Notes: generated by a model from the sequence alone, not told the origin. Shown: positions 1 to 8,219, counted from the first letter of the stretch. The stretch: 61,218 bases of DNA from an alpha proteobacterium L41A (GCA_000335735.1 AMYY01000020.1:1-61218), one strand, 5' to 3'. Numbers and translations: made by a program.

Positions 1-485
1 GCCACCCGCCGGCCCGACAGCGAGGTGTCGGCGACGAGTCCGAGGCACTCACGTGTGCAGTTGTCGATCACCGTCAGGATGCGGAAGCGCCGCCCGTCGG
101 TCATCTGATCGGACACGAAGTCCAGCGACCAGCGCTGGTTCGCGACCAGAGGAATCTCCAGCGGCCGCCTTGTGCCCATCGCGCGTTTGCGCCCGCCGCG
201 CCGACGCACCGTCAGCTTTTCCTCGCGGTAGATCCGCTGGACCCGCTTCTTGTTGACCGCATGGCCCTCGCGCCGGAGCATCACGTGCAGACGACGATAG
301 CCGAACCGCCGACGCTCCTGGGCCAGGGCCTTCAGCCGATCGCGCAGGGTGCCATCGTCCGGTCGTGTCGCCTGATAGCGCACGCTCGTCCGGTCCACGC
401 TCAGCACCCGGCAGGCCCGCCGTTCGCTCATCTCGTAGGCTGACTGCAGGTGCGCCGCCGCCGCTCGATGCGCAGCGGGCGTCAC
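1..485 (-). CDS. IS3 family transposase OrfB, catalytic part, cut by window edge
   Basis: The minus-strand frame from about 485 reads VTPAAHRAAAAHLQSAYEMS, then an HTH_21-like region (RRFGYRRLHVMLRREG), then the start of the rve integrase core (RWSLDFVSDQM, containing the first catalytic Asp, and TVIDNCTRECLG). The second Asp and the Glu of the DDE triad would lie beyond the window. It probably starts by -1 frameshifting from OrfA rather than at its own codon, although a GTG at 483-485 overlaps the orfA stop as GTGA. Confidence 0.85.
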   Translation of the reverse strand, partial: MTPAAHRAAAAHLQSAYEMSERRACRVLSVDRTSVRYQATRPDDGTLRDRLKALAQERRRFGYRRLHVMLRREGHAVNKKRVQRIYREEKLTVRRRGGRKRAMGTRRPLEIPLVANQRWSLDFVSDQMTDGRRFRILTVIDNCTRECLGLVADTSLSGRRV

Positions 486-748
486 CACTTTTTTCCCAGC
501 AGATCCTTCAGCGCGACGTTGTCCAGCATCGAGTCCGCCAGCATCCGCTTCAGCTTGGCGTTCTCCTCTTCCAGCGCCTTCAGCCGCCGGGCCTCCGACA
601 CGTCCATGCCGCCATACTTGGCCTTCCATTTGTAGAAGGTCGGCGAGCTCAGCCCGTGCTTCCTGCACAGGTCCGCCACCGGGACACCGGCCTCCTGCTC
701 GCGCAAGATTCCGATGATCTGCTCTTCCGTGAACCGTGATCGCTTCAT
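482..748 (-). CDS. IS3 family transposase OrfA (helix-turn-helix subunit)
   Basis: This 88-residue protein is the DNA-binding OrfA of an IS3 element. The N-terminal half reads as a transposase HTH (FTEEQIIGILREQEAG, then CRKHGLSSPTFYKWK). It is followed by a leucine-zipper-like stretch (LKALEEENAKLKRMLADS) typical of OrfA multimerisation. It ends in GKKW followed by a TGA that overlaps the orfB frame. The A6G run at 488-494 near its 3' end is a classical -1 frameshift site, which would produce the OrfAB fusion transposase. Length and architecture are normal for the family, so this half appears intact. Confidence 0.9.
   Translation of the reverse strand: MKRSRFTEEQIIGILREQEAGVPVADLCRKHGLSSPTFYKWKAKYGGMDVSEARRLKALEEENAKLKRMLADSMLDNVALKDLLGKKW
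488..494 (-). other. Programmed -1 ribosomal frameshift site (A6G)
   Basis: The minus strand reads GGA AAA AAG TGG TGA at the end of orfA. The AAAAAAG heptamer is the usual IS3 slippery sequence. A -1 slip joins GKK of OrfA to VVTPAAHR of OrfB, giving an uninterrupted fusion frame. Confidence 0.7.
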
Positions 749-796
749 TCTGTCCGTCCTTTCGAGGGGCGGACTCTAGCTATTCCTGGAGGAGTT

Positions 797-1846
797 TCAG
801 GGGGTCACGTCACGACGAACATAGGCTTGCGCGTTTGAAACTAAAGGCGACGCATCAATCTGACTTCTACATAGATGGCCATTTTTTTTCAGAAGTCGAC
901 GCAGCTTTCCAATCATGTCATCGTCTGAAAGCTCGCGCCGTTTGAGTAGCGTAAGCTTTCTCTGAGCCGCATCGAATACAGACCGTGAAACGAGCGGTTC
1001 CGTGATACGAACTCGTATCCATTCCGAACGGTCATTCGGAAAGATTTCTCCGAAGACTGAAGTGGTTCGGTTAAACGCGAACACGCCAATCGCGATTTCG
1101 TTTTTCAAGACTGCGCGCACACGCCCTTCATCCCACGGACCTGGCCGCCGATAAGGCACACCTGCCGCGTTGAGCATGTTTGCGATTTCTGTCACCCCGC
1201 GAAAATCTTTGACAAAAAGTCGAAATATTCGCCTCAGGACATCAATCTCGTTCTGCGGTCCATGTACTATGCAAACGCTCTGATCCTCGCGAGATCGCCG
1301 CTCTCCTGTCGCGAGCACGGCTCCCCAAGACCCGTCTGCATTCAGCACTTGTCGAGCAAACCCATACGGCGGGTTACCTCCCCCCTTCGATCCAGCCATC
1401 ATCTTCCGCCGCAAAGCGGCTCTGACTCGATCAGATAGTTGCTTGCTGTATTCAGCCGCCATTACCCGTTTTATACTCTTTACTAGAGCAGAAGTTGGCG
1501 ACCCATCGTCATCGAACGGTTCAGCACAATATCGAACTCGCACACCCGCATCGCGGCAGAGGAACTCGTAATGAGCCGCTTCGTCGGGATCTTGATACCG
1601 CCCCCACCGACTGACATCGACGACAAGTATCGTGGAGAACGGCGCTCCGCTGAGGACGTCCCGCAGTAGAGCTTTCAACCCTGTTCGACCGGTGGTCGTA
1701 ACTCCGCTTTTTCCGGCATCTTCATAGGATCGCACAATTTCGTAGCCTTCCGCTGCAGCGAAGTCAGAAATGAGAGCGGCCTGATTGGCTAAAGAATAGC
1801 GCTGGTGGTCCGTAGACATTCGGAGATATTGCGCAGCCAACTTCAT
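797..1846 (-). pseudogene. Large serine recombinase, 3' end removed by the IS3 insertion
   Basis: The N-terminal resolvase domain is clear: YLRMSTDHQ holds the catalytic serine near residue 11, and ILVVDVSRWGR and the DRVRAALRRK helix follow. A recombinase domain comes next (PYGFARQVL to about residue 290). Related alphaproteobacterial proteins run well beyond a YxRRFGSL motif. Here the frame reads YVRR and then switches to DVTP, which is encoded by the IS terminus, so the C-terminal portion is missing at residue 345 of 349. Codon and base use look AT-richer than the flanking genes, which suggests acquisition by transfer. It was probably the integrase of a former genomic island and is likely inactive or altered now. 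Confidence 0.8.
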
Positions 1847-1927
1847 CTTACTCCGTCCTCGCTCCAGAAACTTTCATTCGAACAAGTACAGACTCATACT
1901 GCCCAGACCTAAATTTTCAGGACACCC

Positions 1928-2068
1928 ATGCCTACCCTCGTCCTCCTCGCCGGGCCGAACGGCGCCGGCAAGACCACCTTCATCAACGGCTTCCTGCGTC
2001 AGCGGGCGGAGGCGTTTCGGTTCGTGAACCCGCATGCGGCCTCCCTCTCCCGTTGGGAGAGGGCTTGA
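1928..2068 (+). pseudogene. Fragment of a zeta-toxin-like P-loop kinase
   Basis: The frame opens with [20 protein letters not shown], a complete Walker A motif in the setting typical of zeta-toxin/AAA-type ATPases, and continues to FRFVNP. Family members then read on with DEIA-like residues. Here the frame enters an inverted-repeat element at about 2038 and stops at 2066-2068 after 46 residues. No continuation is visible beyond the repeat, so this is a remnant rather than a short gene. Confidence 0.55.
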
Positions 2069-2237
2069 GTGCCTGAGAGCCGTCAGGCGATCAGACTTGC
2101 GCGAAAGGGTGAGGGTCGGACCTCGCCGGAGACGCACGACCCTCACCCTTTGGCGGCTTCGCGCCGCCCTGCGGGTCAGCCAAGACGCACCGCTGGCGCT
2201 CTGCGGGCTTCAAGCCCTCTCCCAACGAGAGAGGGAA
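2040..2237. repeat. Nested inverted-repeat element of about 200 bp
   Basis: The outer arm near 2042-2068 (ccctctcccgttgggagagg plus gcttgag) is repeated in reverse complement near 2209-2236. An inner pair, aaagggtgagggtcg at 2104-2118 and cgaccctcacccttt at 2137-2151, forms a second hairpin inside it. The shape and the gggaGAGGG-type arms resemble non-coding palindromic elements that recur in GC-rich proteobacterial genomes. It lies across the end of the zeta-like fragment. The stretch from 2238 to 2397 shows no gene. Confidence 0.7.
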
Positions 2238-2397
2238 TGCACAGCTAGTCCCTCTACCTATGCACGACGTCCCTGCCCCGGCCGTTGAAATCCCTCGCCT
2301 TTCGCGAAATCGACGCCCTCTACCCGATCACGCTTCGGGGCGGCCTTAGACTGGCGGCGCGTTCTGTGTCGGGCGCGGGCGACAGGCCGGGGATGGG

Positions 2398-3264
2398 ATG
2401 GACGACGACCACAGCTATGACGACGGCGGGTTCGAGGGGCCGCGCGATCCGTTTTACGATGCGATGACCCAGCAGGCGCTGGATCAGATTCGCATCCTGC
2501 GCGAGGCGGGTCTGGAGCAGACCTATCGCGACGCCCTGCATCACGATTCCTCGCCCGAGGCCGAGGCGGCCTTCTGGCGCGCGCACGGCCTGCCGATGCA
2601 TCTGTTGCGGCTGCCCGATCTGGCTGCGTCGGACCCCGCCGCGCGCGCGGCCGACCGGGTGCAGAACCGGGGCTATCGCCGCCTGTCGAAAGAGGCGTGG
2701 GAGGCGGCGGGCACGGCCTATCTGGCGGGGTCCACGGCCGAGGAGGTCAGCGCCGTCTATGGCATGGCGGTCAGCACCTTTCGCGCCCGCGCCAGGGACG
2801 AGGGCTGGCGGCGCGAGGATCAGCCCGATCCGCTGCGCGAACCCATCGACCTGGAGGCCGAGACGGCCGACGGTTTGCCCGACTATGGGGCCATGGCGGC
2901 CCACGCCCTGGTGCGGCTGAACCGGGCGCTTCAGGCCGGGCGCGCGCTGGAGGCCGCGCGCTGGGTGCGGCTTCACGCCGACCTGACCCGCATGGCGGCC
3001 TCCCCGCCCGCACCTTTGTCTCCACCCCCGCCGAAGCCGCCGACGCCGCCCGAGGAACCCGACCTGGGCGAACGCGCCGCCGCCGTCGCCGAACAGGTCG
3101 GTCAGATCGCCCGCGAAGCCTGCGCCCTCAAACGCGGCGATTACGCCGGCCGCGACGCCCTGATGGCCCGCCTCGAGGCGCTCGACGACCTGAGCCCGAC
3201 CCCGAGATCAGACGAATTAGACGAAATAGACGGTGTTTTTGCCGGGGCAGTGGCGAGTGGTTAG
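2398..3264 (+). CDS. Hypothetical protein with a central HTH-like segment
   Basis: I do not recognise this 288-residue protein. It starts with an acidic head (MDDDHSYDDGG). Residues about 96-142 (LSKEAWEAAGTAYLAGSTAE followed by VSAVYGMAVSTFRAR) read like a Homeodomain-like or terminase-small-subunit-type HTH that precedes a tryptophan-ended helix. A proline-rich linker at about 202-221 and a charged C-terminal helix follow. There is no signal peptide or membrane segment. A cytoplasmic DNA-binding role is inference. The stop codon TAG lies inside a palindromic repeat (3249-3351), so the C-terminus may have been altered by that element. An ATG at 2393 is out of frame; the ATG at 2398 is used. 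Confidence 0.7.
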   Translation: MDDDHSYDDGGFEGPRDPFYDAMTQQALDQIRILREAGLEQTYRDALHHDSSPEAEAAFWRAHGLPMHLLRLPDLAASDPAARAADRVQNRGYRRLSKEAWEAAGTAYLAGSTAEEVSAVYGMAVSTFRARARDEGWRREDQPDPLREPIDLEAETADGLPDYGAMAAHALVRLNRALQAGRALEAARWVRLHADLTRMAASPPAPLSPPPPKPPTPPEEPDLGERAAAVAEQVGQIAREACALKRGDYAGRDALMARLEALDDLSPTPRSDELDEIDGVFAGAVASG

Positions 3265-3351
3265 TGGCGAGCGAAGCGGCGCGCAACGCACGGCCTCTGG
3301 TTCACGCTAACCCCTCGTCACTCGTCACGCGCCACTCGCCACTCGCCACTC
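3249..3351. repeat. GCGAGTG-type palindromic repeat, copy 1
   Basis: The left arm at 3249-3273 contains two GTGGCGAG units separated by GTGGTTA. The right arm at 3312-3351 carries the complement as CTCGTCACTCGTCACGC followed by three CCACTCG units. The two arms can pair into a long hairpin. The same unit, including ggcgagtggttagtggcgag, recurs in reverse orientation between dnaA and dnaN (52471-52579). The intervening 40 bases hold nothing recognisable. Confidence 0.75.
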
Positions 3352-3356
3352 GGCTC

Positions 3357-4022
3357 TCACACCTCCGACGCGATCTTGCGCAGGGCCTCTTCGAACACCG
3401 AGGCCGGCTGGCCGCCCGAGATCAGATATTTGCCCTCGACCAGCACGGCCGGGACCGAGGTGATGCCGCGCGCGCGCCACAGGTCTTCGGCCTGGCGCAC
3501 GGCCTGGGCGTAGCGGCCCGAGGCCAGCACCTCGGCCGCCTCGGCCCGGTCCAGCCCGGCCTTTTCGGCGGCGGTGGTCAGGACCCCGGCGTCGGTCAGG
3601 TTCCTGTTCTCGGTGAAGTGGGCGGTGAACAGCGCCTGTTTCAGGACCTTCTGCTTTTCCGGCGCCGTCTCATGCGCCCAGTGCAGCAGGCGGTGAGCGT
3701 CGAAGGTATTCCAGATGCGGCTGTCGTCGGTCATGCGCATGTCGAAGCCCACCTCGCCCGCCCGCTCTCGGATCATGGCGCGGTTGGCGGCGGACTGCTC
3801 AGGGCTCGCGCCGTATTTGCGGCCGATGTGTTCGACGATGTTCTCGCCCTCGGGCGCGATCTGTGGGTTCAGCTCGAACGGCTGAAACGCGATCTCGGCG
3901 GCGATCCCCTCGTCCTTCAGGGCGTCCAGGGCCGTGTCCAGCCCGCCCAGCCCCACGACGCACCAGGGGCAGACGACGTCGGAGACGAAGTCGATCTTCA
4001 GGGTCTTGAGCGGAGCGTTCAT
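3357..4022 (-). CDS. DsbA-family oxidoreductase (FrnE-like)
   Basis: The 221-residue protein has a thioredoxin fold of the DsbA/FrnE type. The redox motif CPWC follows the first strand (KIDFVSDVVCPWC), as in FrnE and related 2-hydroxychromene-2-carboxylate isomerase-like proteins. The helical insert (RIWNTFDAHRLLHWAHE) and the cis-proline loop (GITSVPAVLVEGKYLISGGQ) are both present. There is no signal peptide, so a cytoplasmic disulfide oxidoreductase/isomerase role is likely. The ATG at 4020-4022 is chosen because AGAAGG lies 8 bases upstream and the family starts just before KTLKIDF. The substrate is unknown. Confidence 0.85.
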   Translation of the reverse strand: MNAPLKTLKIDFVSDVVCPWCVVGLGGLDTALDALKDEGIAAEIAFQPFELNPQIAPEGENIVEHIGRKYGASPEQSAANRAMIRERAGEVGFDMRMTDDSRIWNTFDAHRLLHWAHETAPEKQKVLKQALFTAHFTENRNLTDAGVLTTAAEKAGLDRAEAAEVLASGRYAQAVRQAEDLWRARGITSVPAVLVEGKYLISGGQPASVFEEALRKIASEV

Positions 4023-4088
4023 GGCGCGGCCTTCTGGAACAGCGTGTGTTGCATAAGGATATGGCGACGCCGCGCCGCGCGACAAGTC

Positions 4089-4946
4089 TCAGCCCAGGCT
4101 CAAATCCCGTGGCGGGCGTATCCGGCGCCAGCGCGCCTCCACAAAGGCGAAGGCGCCGAAGGCCATCAGCCCCGCCGCCGTCAGCCCCAGGATCCACGAT
4201 CCGCCCGGCTGGGCCTCCAGCGCATCCAGCGCCGCCGCCGTCGTCGTCACCTCGCCCGAGCGCGCATGCAGCCCCCCCAGAACCACGAACACGCCCAGCG
4301 GCAGATAGGCGAACCCTCGCGCCGCATAGCCCGCCCGCGCCAGCGCCGTCGCCGCGCCGCAGAAGGCCTTGGGACAGGCCAGGGCGTCGTCGAAATCGTC
4401 GCGGACAGCCCTGACGATATTGCCGACGCCGACGCCCAGCACCACCAGCCCCGCCCCGATCAGCAGCACCTCGCCAAACGGCATCCCCAGCAGCATGGCC
4501 GCCTTCTCCTGGTTCTCGGCCACGCTCTCGGCCTGGGCCGCCGAAGCGCTCGTCGCCTCGCCGAACTCGTCCAGATATTCGAACACCCCCAACGCCAGCA
4601 CGCCGTAGAACAGGCCGCTGACCCCCTGGCCCGCGCGCGTGGCCCAGCCCTTCAGGTCGCTGCCCTCGTGATCCGCGTCGAACACCGCCTGCAACACCCG
4701 CCAGCCGACGAAGGCCCAAAGCCCCAGTCCCAGCAGCACCAGCCAGACCTTGCCGAACGGCTGCTCGGCCAGCCAGCCCGCCGCCCCGCTGGTCCCCACC
4801 GCATCACCGATCCGGTTCGTCGCCGCCAGCAGGGTCAGCGCCCCGGCCGACAGGTAAACGAAGCCTCGCGCCCCATAGCCGAGCCGCGCCGCCCATTCGA
4901 TCAAGGTCGCCAGCGGCGGCAGGCGAAGGGACTTGGCAGCGTTCAT
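4089..4946 (-). CDS. DUF1206 domain membrane protein
   Basis: The protein (about 285 residues from the chosen ATG at 4946) contains three repeats of a two-helix unit that each begin with a GYGARGFVYLSAG-like motif, at about residues 22, 105 and 205. This is the DUF1206 pattern. Six membrane segments are visible. No biochemical role is established for the family. An upstream in-frame ATG at 5024 would add 26 non-hydrophobic residues and is less likely. It shares its strand with the DsbA-like gene 66 bases downstream. Confidence 0.8.
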   Translation of the reverse strand: MNAAKSLRLPPLATLIEWAARLGYGARGFVYLSAGALTLLAATNRIGDAVGTSGAAGWLAEQPFGKVWLVLLGLGLWAFVGWRVLQAVFDADHEGSDLKGWATRAGQGVSGLFYGVLALGVFEYLDEFGEATSASAAQAESVAENQEKAAMLLGMPFGEVLLIGAGLVVLGVGVGNIVRAVRDDFDDALACPKAFCGAATALARAGYAARGFAYLPLGVFVVLGGLHARSGEVTTTAAALDALEAQPGGSWILGLTAAGLMAFGAFAFVEARWRRIRPPRDLSLG

Positions 4947-5081
4947 GAGGCGTCTCTGGGCGTCGTCAGGACGCCTCAACGCACCGACGACGACAAAGGC
5001 TCCGCTTTCACCCTGTGTCGACATCCGACAGACGCCCGCAGGCGTATGCCGTTAAGGTTCGCGTCCTTGGGAGGCGTTCGG

Positions 5082-5264
5082 TTGAACATCTACGAGTTTC
5101 ATTTCTTCGACGAGGCGGATCGCCGCCCCTTGCTCGACTTCTTCGACGGGGCCGACGATGCGACGGCGCTGGAAGCGGCCAGGACGCAGCTGTCGCATCA
5201 CGCCTCCTGCGCGGGGGTGGAGGTGCTGGAGGCCGGTCGTCTTGTCGGGCGCGTCACCCGCTGA
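5082..5264 (+). CDS. Small conserved-looking protein, TTG start
   Basis: This 60-residue protein (LNIYEFHFFDEADRRPLLDF and onward) has an orderly composition and a GGGAGG ribosome-binding site at about 5069-5074, seven bases before the TTG at 5082. An ATG at 5046 is in frame but lacks a ribosome site. It contains a strand-helix-strand pattern (residues 2-7, 25-40 and 48-58) and no membrane segment. I recall similar short proteins in Caulobacterales without an assigned function. The role is unknown. Confidence 0.55.
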   Translation: MNIYEFHFFDEADRRPLLDFFDGADDATALEAARTQLSHHASCAGVEVLEAGRLVGRVTR

Positions 5265-5389
5265 AGTTCGTTGGCGCTCTGCTCGCTGGCGTACACAACG
5301 CGGTAAACACACGACTTTTCCCCAGCAAGCCGTGTGATATATAGCAACGCTGTGTCGAGTTTCGACAGACGCCGCGATCAGATCGCCTT

Positions 5390-6088
5390 ATGCGCGAACT
5401 CATGAACCGCCTTTCGTCCGGTAACCGATTGATCCAAGGGATGAACCCTGACGATCGAGACGCCCTGCTCGCCATCGCCACAGCGATGGAATTCGCGCCC
5501 GGCCACGTGTTCAGCGAGCCTGACGACGCCATCGAACACCTGCATTTCATCGACAGCGGCTTCTGCTCCTCGGTGGCGGTTCTGGAAGACGGCCGGACGG
5601 TGGAGACCGTGATGATCGGCCGCGAGGGCGTGCTGGGCGTCGTCGCTTCGGTCGTGCCGCAACAAGCCCATACCCGCAGTGTGGCCCAGGTCGCCGGGAC
5701 GGCGCGCCGGGTGGACGCCGCCAAGTTCCGCGCCCTGTCGGCGCAACGGCCGGGCGTTCGCGACGCCGTCGCCGACTACATGGCGCGGCTTCAGGGCGAG
5801 TTGGAGCAGTCGGCCGCCTGCAACGCCCTGCACCACGCCGGGCAGCGGTTCGCCAAATGGCTGCTACGATGCCACGACAGGGTCGAGGGCGACACCCTGA
5901 ATCTGACGCAGGAGTATCTGGCCTCCATGCTGGGCTCCCAGCGGACGACGGTGAACGAGGCGGCCCAGGGGCTTCAGAAGGCGGGCGCCATCGCCTATTC
6001 GCGCGGCCGGATCACGGTGCTGGATCGGGCGGCCCTGGAGCGGGCGGCTTGTGAATGCTACCGCCGGGGCGACGACCTGCAGCCCTAG
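5390..6088 (+). CDS. Crp/Fnr family transcriptional regulator
   Basis: The 232-residue protein has an N-terminal cyclic-nucleotide-binding-like jelly roll (residues about 15-120, with FIDSGFCSSVAVLEDGRTVE and MIGREGVLGV), a dimer helix, and a C-terminal winged helix. The HTH is LTQEYLASMLGSQRTTVNEA at about 171-190. No N-terminal cysteine cluster is present, so it is not an oxygen-sensing Fnr. The FSEPDDAIEHLHFIDSG core matches the large uncharacterised alphaproteobacterial Crp group. A second ATG at 5402 is possible and neither has a strong ribosome site. It converges with the kinase gene, ending 4 bases into it (6085-6088). Confidence 0.88.
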   Translation: MRELMNRLSSGNRLIQGMNPDDRDALLAIATAMEFAPGHVFSEPDDAIEHLHFIDSGFCSSVAVLEDGRTVETVMIGREGVLGVVASVVPQQAHTRSVAQVAGTARRVDAAKFRALSAQRPGVRDAVADYMARLQGELEQSAACNALHHAGQRFAKWLLRCHDRVEGDTLNLTQEYLASMLGSQRTTVNEAAQGLQKAGAIAYSRGRITVLDRAALERAACECYRRGDDLQP

Positions 6089-7542
6089 TCGACTTGGGCG
6101 GCGGGCAGTTCGAGCACCGCCTTCAGACCGCCCATGTCGCTGTCCGACAGCATCAGCCGCCCGCCATAGGCGCGCGTCAGGTCGTCCACGATCGACAGGC
6201 CCAGGCCCGAACCTGGCGCGGTCTCGTCCAGCCGCGCACCGCGCTGCATGACGGTGTCGCGCTGGTCCGCCGGCAGGCCCGCGCCGTCGTCTTCAACCAC
6301 CAGGATCATCTGGCCCAGGCCGCTGCCGCCCGCCGAGACGCGCACCCGGCGCCTGGAGAACTTTGCGGCGTTCTCGATCAGATTGCCCAGGATTTCCTGC
6401 AAATCCTGACGCTCGCCCAGGAAGGACAGGCTGTCGGGCGCGCGCCAGTCGATCTCCACGTTCTTGTCGCGGAACACCTGTTCGATCATGACCGCCAACT
6501 CGTCCAGCACCTCGGCGACGGGCGTCGTCTCGCCCAGACCGTGGGCGGCGCGGGCGGCGGCGCGGGCGCGGCGCAGGTGGTGATCGACCTGGCCCTCCAT
6601 GATCCTGGTCTGGCGCCGCACCAGCTCAGGCAGATCGCCCTCGCTCGTCCCCGCCTCGGCCAGCATCACGGAAATCGGCGTCTTCAACGCATGGGCGAGG
6701 TTGCCGACGTGGGTGCGCTGGCGATCCACGACCTCCTGATTGTGATCCAGCAGGCGGTTCACCTGCTCGGCCAAAGGCTGGATTTCCTGGGGGTATGAGC
6801 GGCCGATCCGCGCCGACCTGCCTTTGCGCACGTCCGCGATCTCGTCGCGAAGGTCGAACAGGGGGCGCAGGCCGATCCGCACCTGAATGAAGACCGCCGA
6901 TACGAGTCCGAGCCCCAAAATCAAAAAGGCGATCCAGGTCACGCGGGCGAACTGACGCGTGTCCGCATCGACGTCGGAGCGATCCAGCGCGGCGATGAAG
7001 ATGACCGGATGTTCGTGCCGGGGGATGGACTTCATGCTGGCGGCGACGCGCAGCGGCTCGCGCGTCTCGGCGTCGTCCTTGGGACCGGTGGTGTTGAAGG
7101 TGATGACGTCGCCGAAGGCCGCATCCAGGCGCGCGGGCAGGTCGGCGGGAAGGGCGAGGTCATAGCTCCACAGCGAGTTGGAGCGGGCGAGATTGACCAG
7201 CCGACCGTTGGGGCGAACCTCCATGATCTGCCAGTATTTGCCCGACAGCAGACGCAAGGTTCTGGCGTCCTGGATCTGCGGAATGGCTTCGCCCTGCGGC
7301 GTGCGACTGGCGCCGACCACGATCTCGTCGATCGTCTCGTTCAGCATGGCGCCCAGACGCCGCAGGGCGGATTCCTGAAAGGCCTGGGTCAGCACCAGCG
7401 CTGAAATGACCAGGGCGACCACGATCCAGGCCGAGGCCAGCCAGATCAGCCGGCGGGTCAGGGAGCGACCGGGGCGACCGAACCAGCGGCCCCAGTCGTG
7501 GAGCCCGCCGGCGTTGGGTTTCGAAGCCGTCGCCTCGGTCAC
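6085..7542 (-). CDS. Two-component sensor histidine kinase
   Basis: The 485-residue kinase starts at GTG 7540-7542, which overlaps the regulator's stop by four bases (GTGA). Segment order: a transmembrane helix at about 35-55, a periplasmic domain, a second helix at about 190-210 (FLILGLGLVSAVFIQVRIGL), a HAMP-like linker, the phosphoacceptor motif NLAHALKTPISVM, then an HATPase domain with N box (NLIENAAKF), G1 (VEDDGAGLP) and G2 (GSGLGLSIV). Architecture and partner resemble PhoQ/FeuQ-type kinases of alphaproteobacteria. It would phosphorylate the OmpR-type regulator encoded just upstream. The signal sensed is unknown. Confidence 0.9.
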   Translation of the reverse strand: MTEATASKPNAGGLHDWGRWFGRPGRSLTRRLIWLASAWIVVALVISALVLTQAFQESALRRLGAMLNETIDEIVVGASRTPQGEAIPQIQDARTLRLLSGKYWQIMEVRPNGRLVNLARSNSLWSYDLALPADLPARLDAAFGDVITFNTTGPKDDAETREPLRVAASMKSIPRHEHPVIFIAALDRSDVDADTRQFARVTWIAFLILGLGLVSAVFIQVRIGLRPLFDLRDEIADVRKGRSARIGRSYPQEIQPLAEQVNRLLDHNQEVVDRQRTHVGNLAHALKTPISVMLAEAGTSEGDLPELVRRQTRIMEGQVDHHLRRARAAARAAHGLGETTPVAEVLDELAVMIEQVFRDKNVEIDWRAPDSLSFLGERQDLQEILGNLIENAAKFSRRRVRVSAGGSGLGQMILVVEDDGAGLPADQRDTVMQRGARLDETAPGSGLGLSIVDDLTRAYGGRLMLSDSDMGGLKAVLELPAAQVD

Positions 7543-8219
7543 GCCGGGTCGGATTCGCCCGCCAGCGGCGTCAGCCGATAGCCGAGGCCGCGCACGGTCT
7601 CGATCCGGTCCGATCCGACCTTCTTGCGCACCCGGCCGATGAAGACCTCGATGGTGTTGGAATCGCGGTCGAAGTCCTGATCGTAGAGGTGTTCGACCAG
7701 TTCGGTGCGGCTGATGACCCGGCCCTGATGCATCATCATGTAGTGCAGCAGCCGGTATTCCAGCGAGGTCAGGCGCAGGGGCTCGCCATTGACGCTGGCC
7801 CGCGCCGCGCGGGGATCCAGCCGCAAGCCGCCGCACGACAGCGTCGCCGAGGCGATGCCCGCCGAGCGGCGCAGCAGCGCCCGCAGACGCGCCAGCAGCT
7901 CCTCGGTATGGAAAGGCTTGGTCAGATAGTCGTCGGCGCCGGCGTCGAAGCCCGCCACCTTGTCCGACCAGGCGCCGCGCGCCGTCAGGATCAAAACCGG
8001 CGTGGTCTTGCCCTCGCGCCGCCAACGCTCCAGCACCGACACGCCGTCGATCTTGGGCAGGCCCAGGTCCAGGACGATGACGTCATAAGGCTCGTTCTCG
8101 CCCAGATAGTGGGCTTCCTCGCCGTCCGGCGCATGGTCCACGGCATAGCCCGCGTCGCCCAGCGCCGCCTTAAGCTGACGCGACAGATCCGCGTCGTCCT
8201 CGACCAGAAGCACGCGCAT
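7539..8219 (-). CDS. OmpR-family response regulator (PhoP/FeuP-like)
   Basis: The 226-residue regulator has a receiver domain with the acidic pocket VEDD, phosphoacceptor Asp51 (VLDLGLP), Thr at ILTA and Lys at LTKPF. It continues into an OmpR-type winged helix (LTSLEYRLLHYMMMHQGRVI to the C-terminus). Its start overlaps the stop of the upstream PepSY-like gene (TGATG) and its stop overlaps the kinase start, so the three genes form one operon. DNA targets cannot be read from the sequence. Confidence 0.92.
   Translation of the reverse strand: MRVLLVEDDADLSRQLKAALGDAGYAVDHAPDGEEAHYLGENEPYDVIVLDLGLPKIDGVSVLERWRREGKTTPVLILTARGAWSDKVAGFDAGADDYLTKPFHTEELLARLRALLRRSAGIASATLSCGGLRLDPRAARASVNGEPLRLTSLEYRLLHYMMMHQGRVISRTELVEHLYDQDFDRDSNTIEVFIGRVRKKVGSDRIETVRGLGYRLTPLAGESDPA

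Larger units (their letters stand above)
1..806 (-). mobile_element. IS3-family insertion sequence, right part only (IS407/IS51-like)
   Basis: The element carries the two overlapping reading frames of an IS3 transposase on the minus strand and continues past the left edge of the window. Its visible terminus is placed at 806, because the minus strand there reads TGACCCCCTGAAACTCCTCC, an IS3-like TGA end, and the neighbouring recombinase frame loses family similarity at exactly this point. The other end and the target duplication are out of view. The subgroup is inferred from the OrfA sequence. Confidence 0.85.

Noticed and set aside
2697..5264. 855-residue plus-strand frame
   Set aside because: Most of it is the complement of the DsbA-like and DUF1206 genes and the upstream HTH-like gene in a shifted frame. 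Only its last 60 codons look like a real gene.
5390..6088. Oxygen-sensing Fnr/FixK-type regulator
   Set aside because: The N-terminal Fe-S cysteines of Fnr are missing, and nothing in the sequence ties it to the distant FixL/FixJ-like genes.
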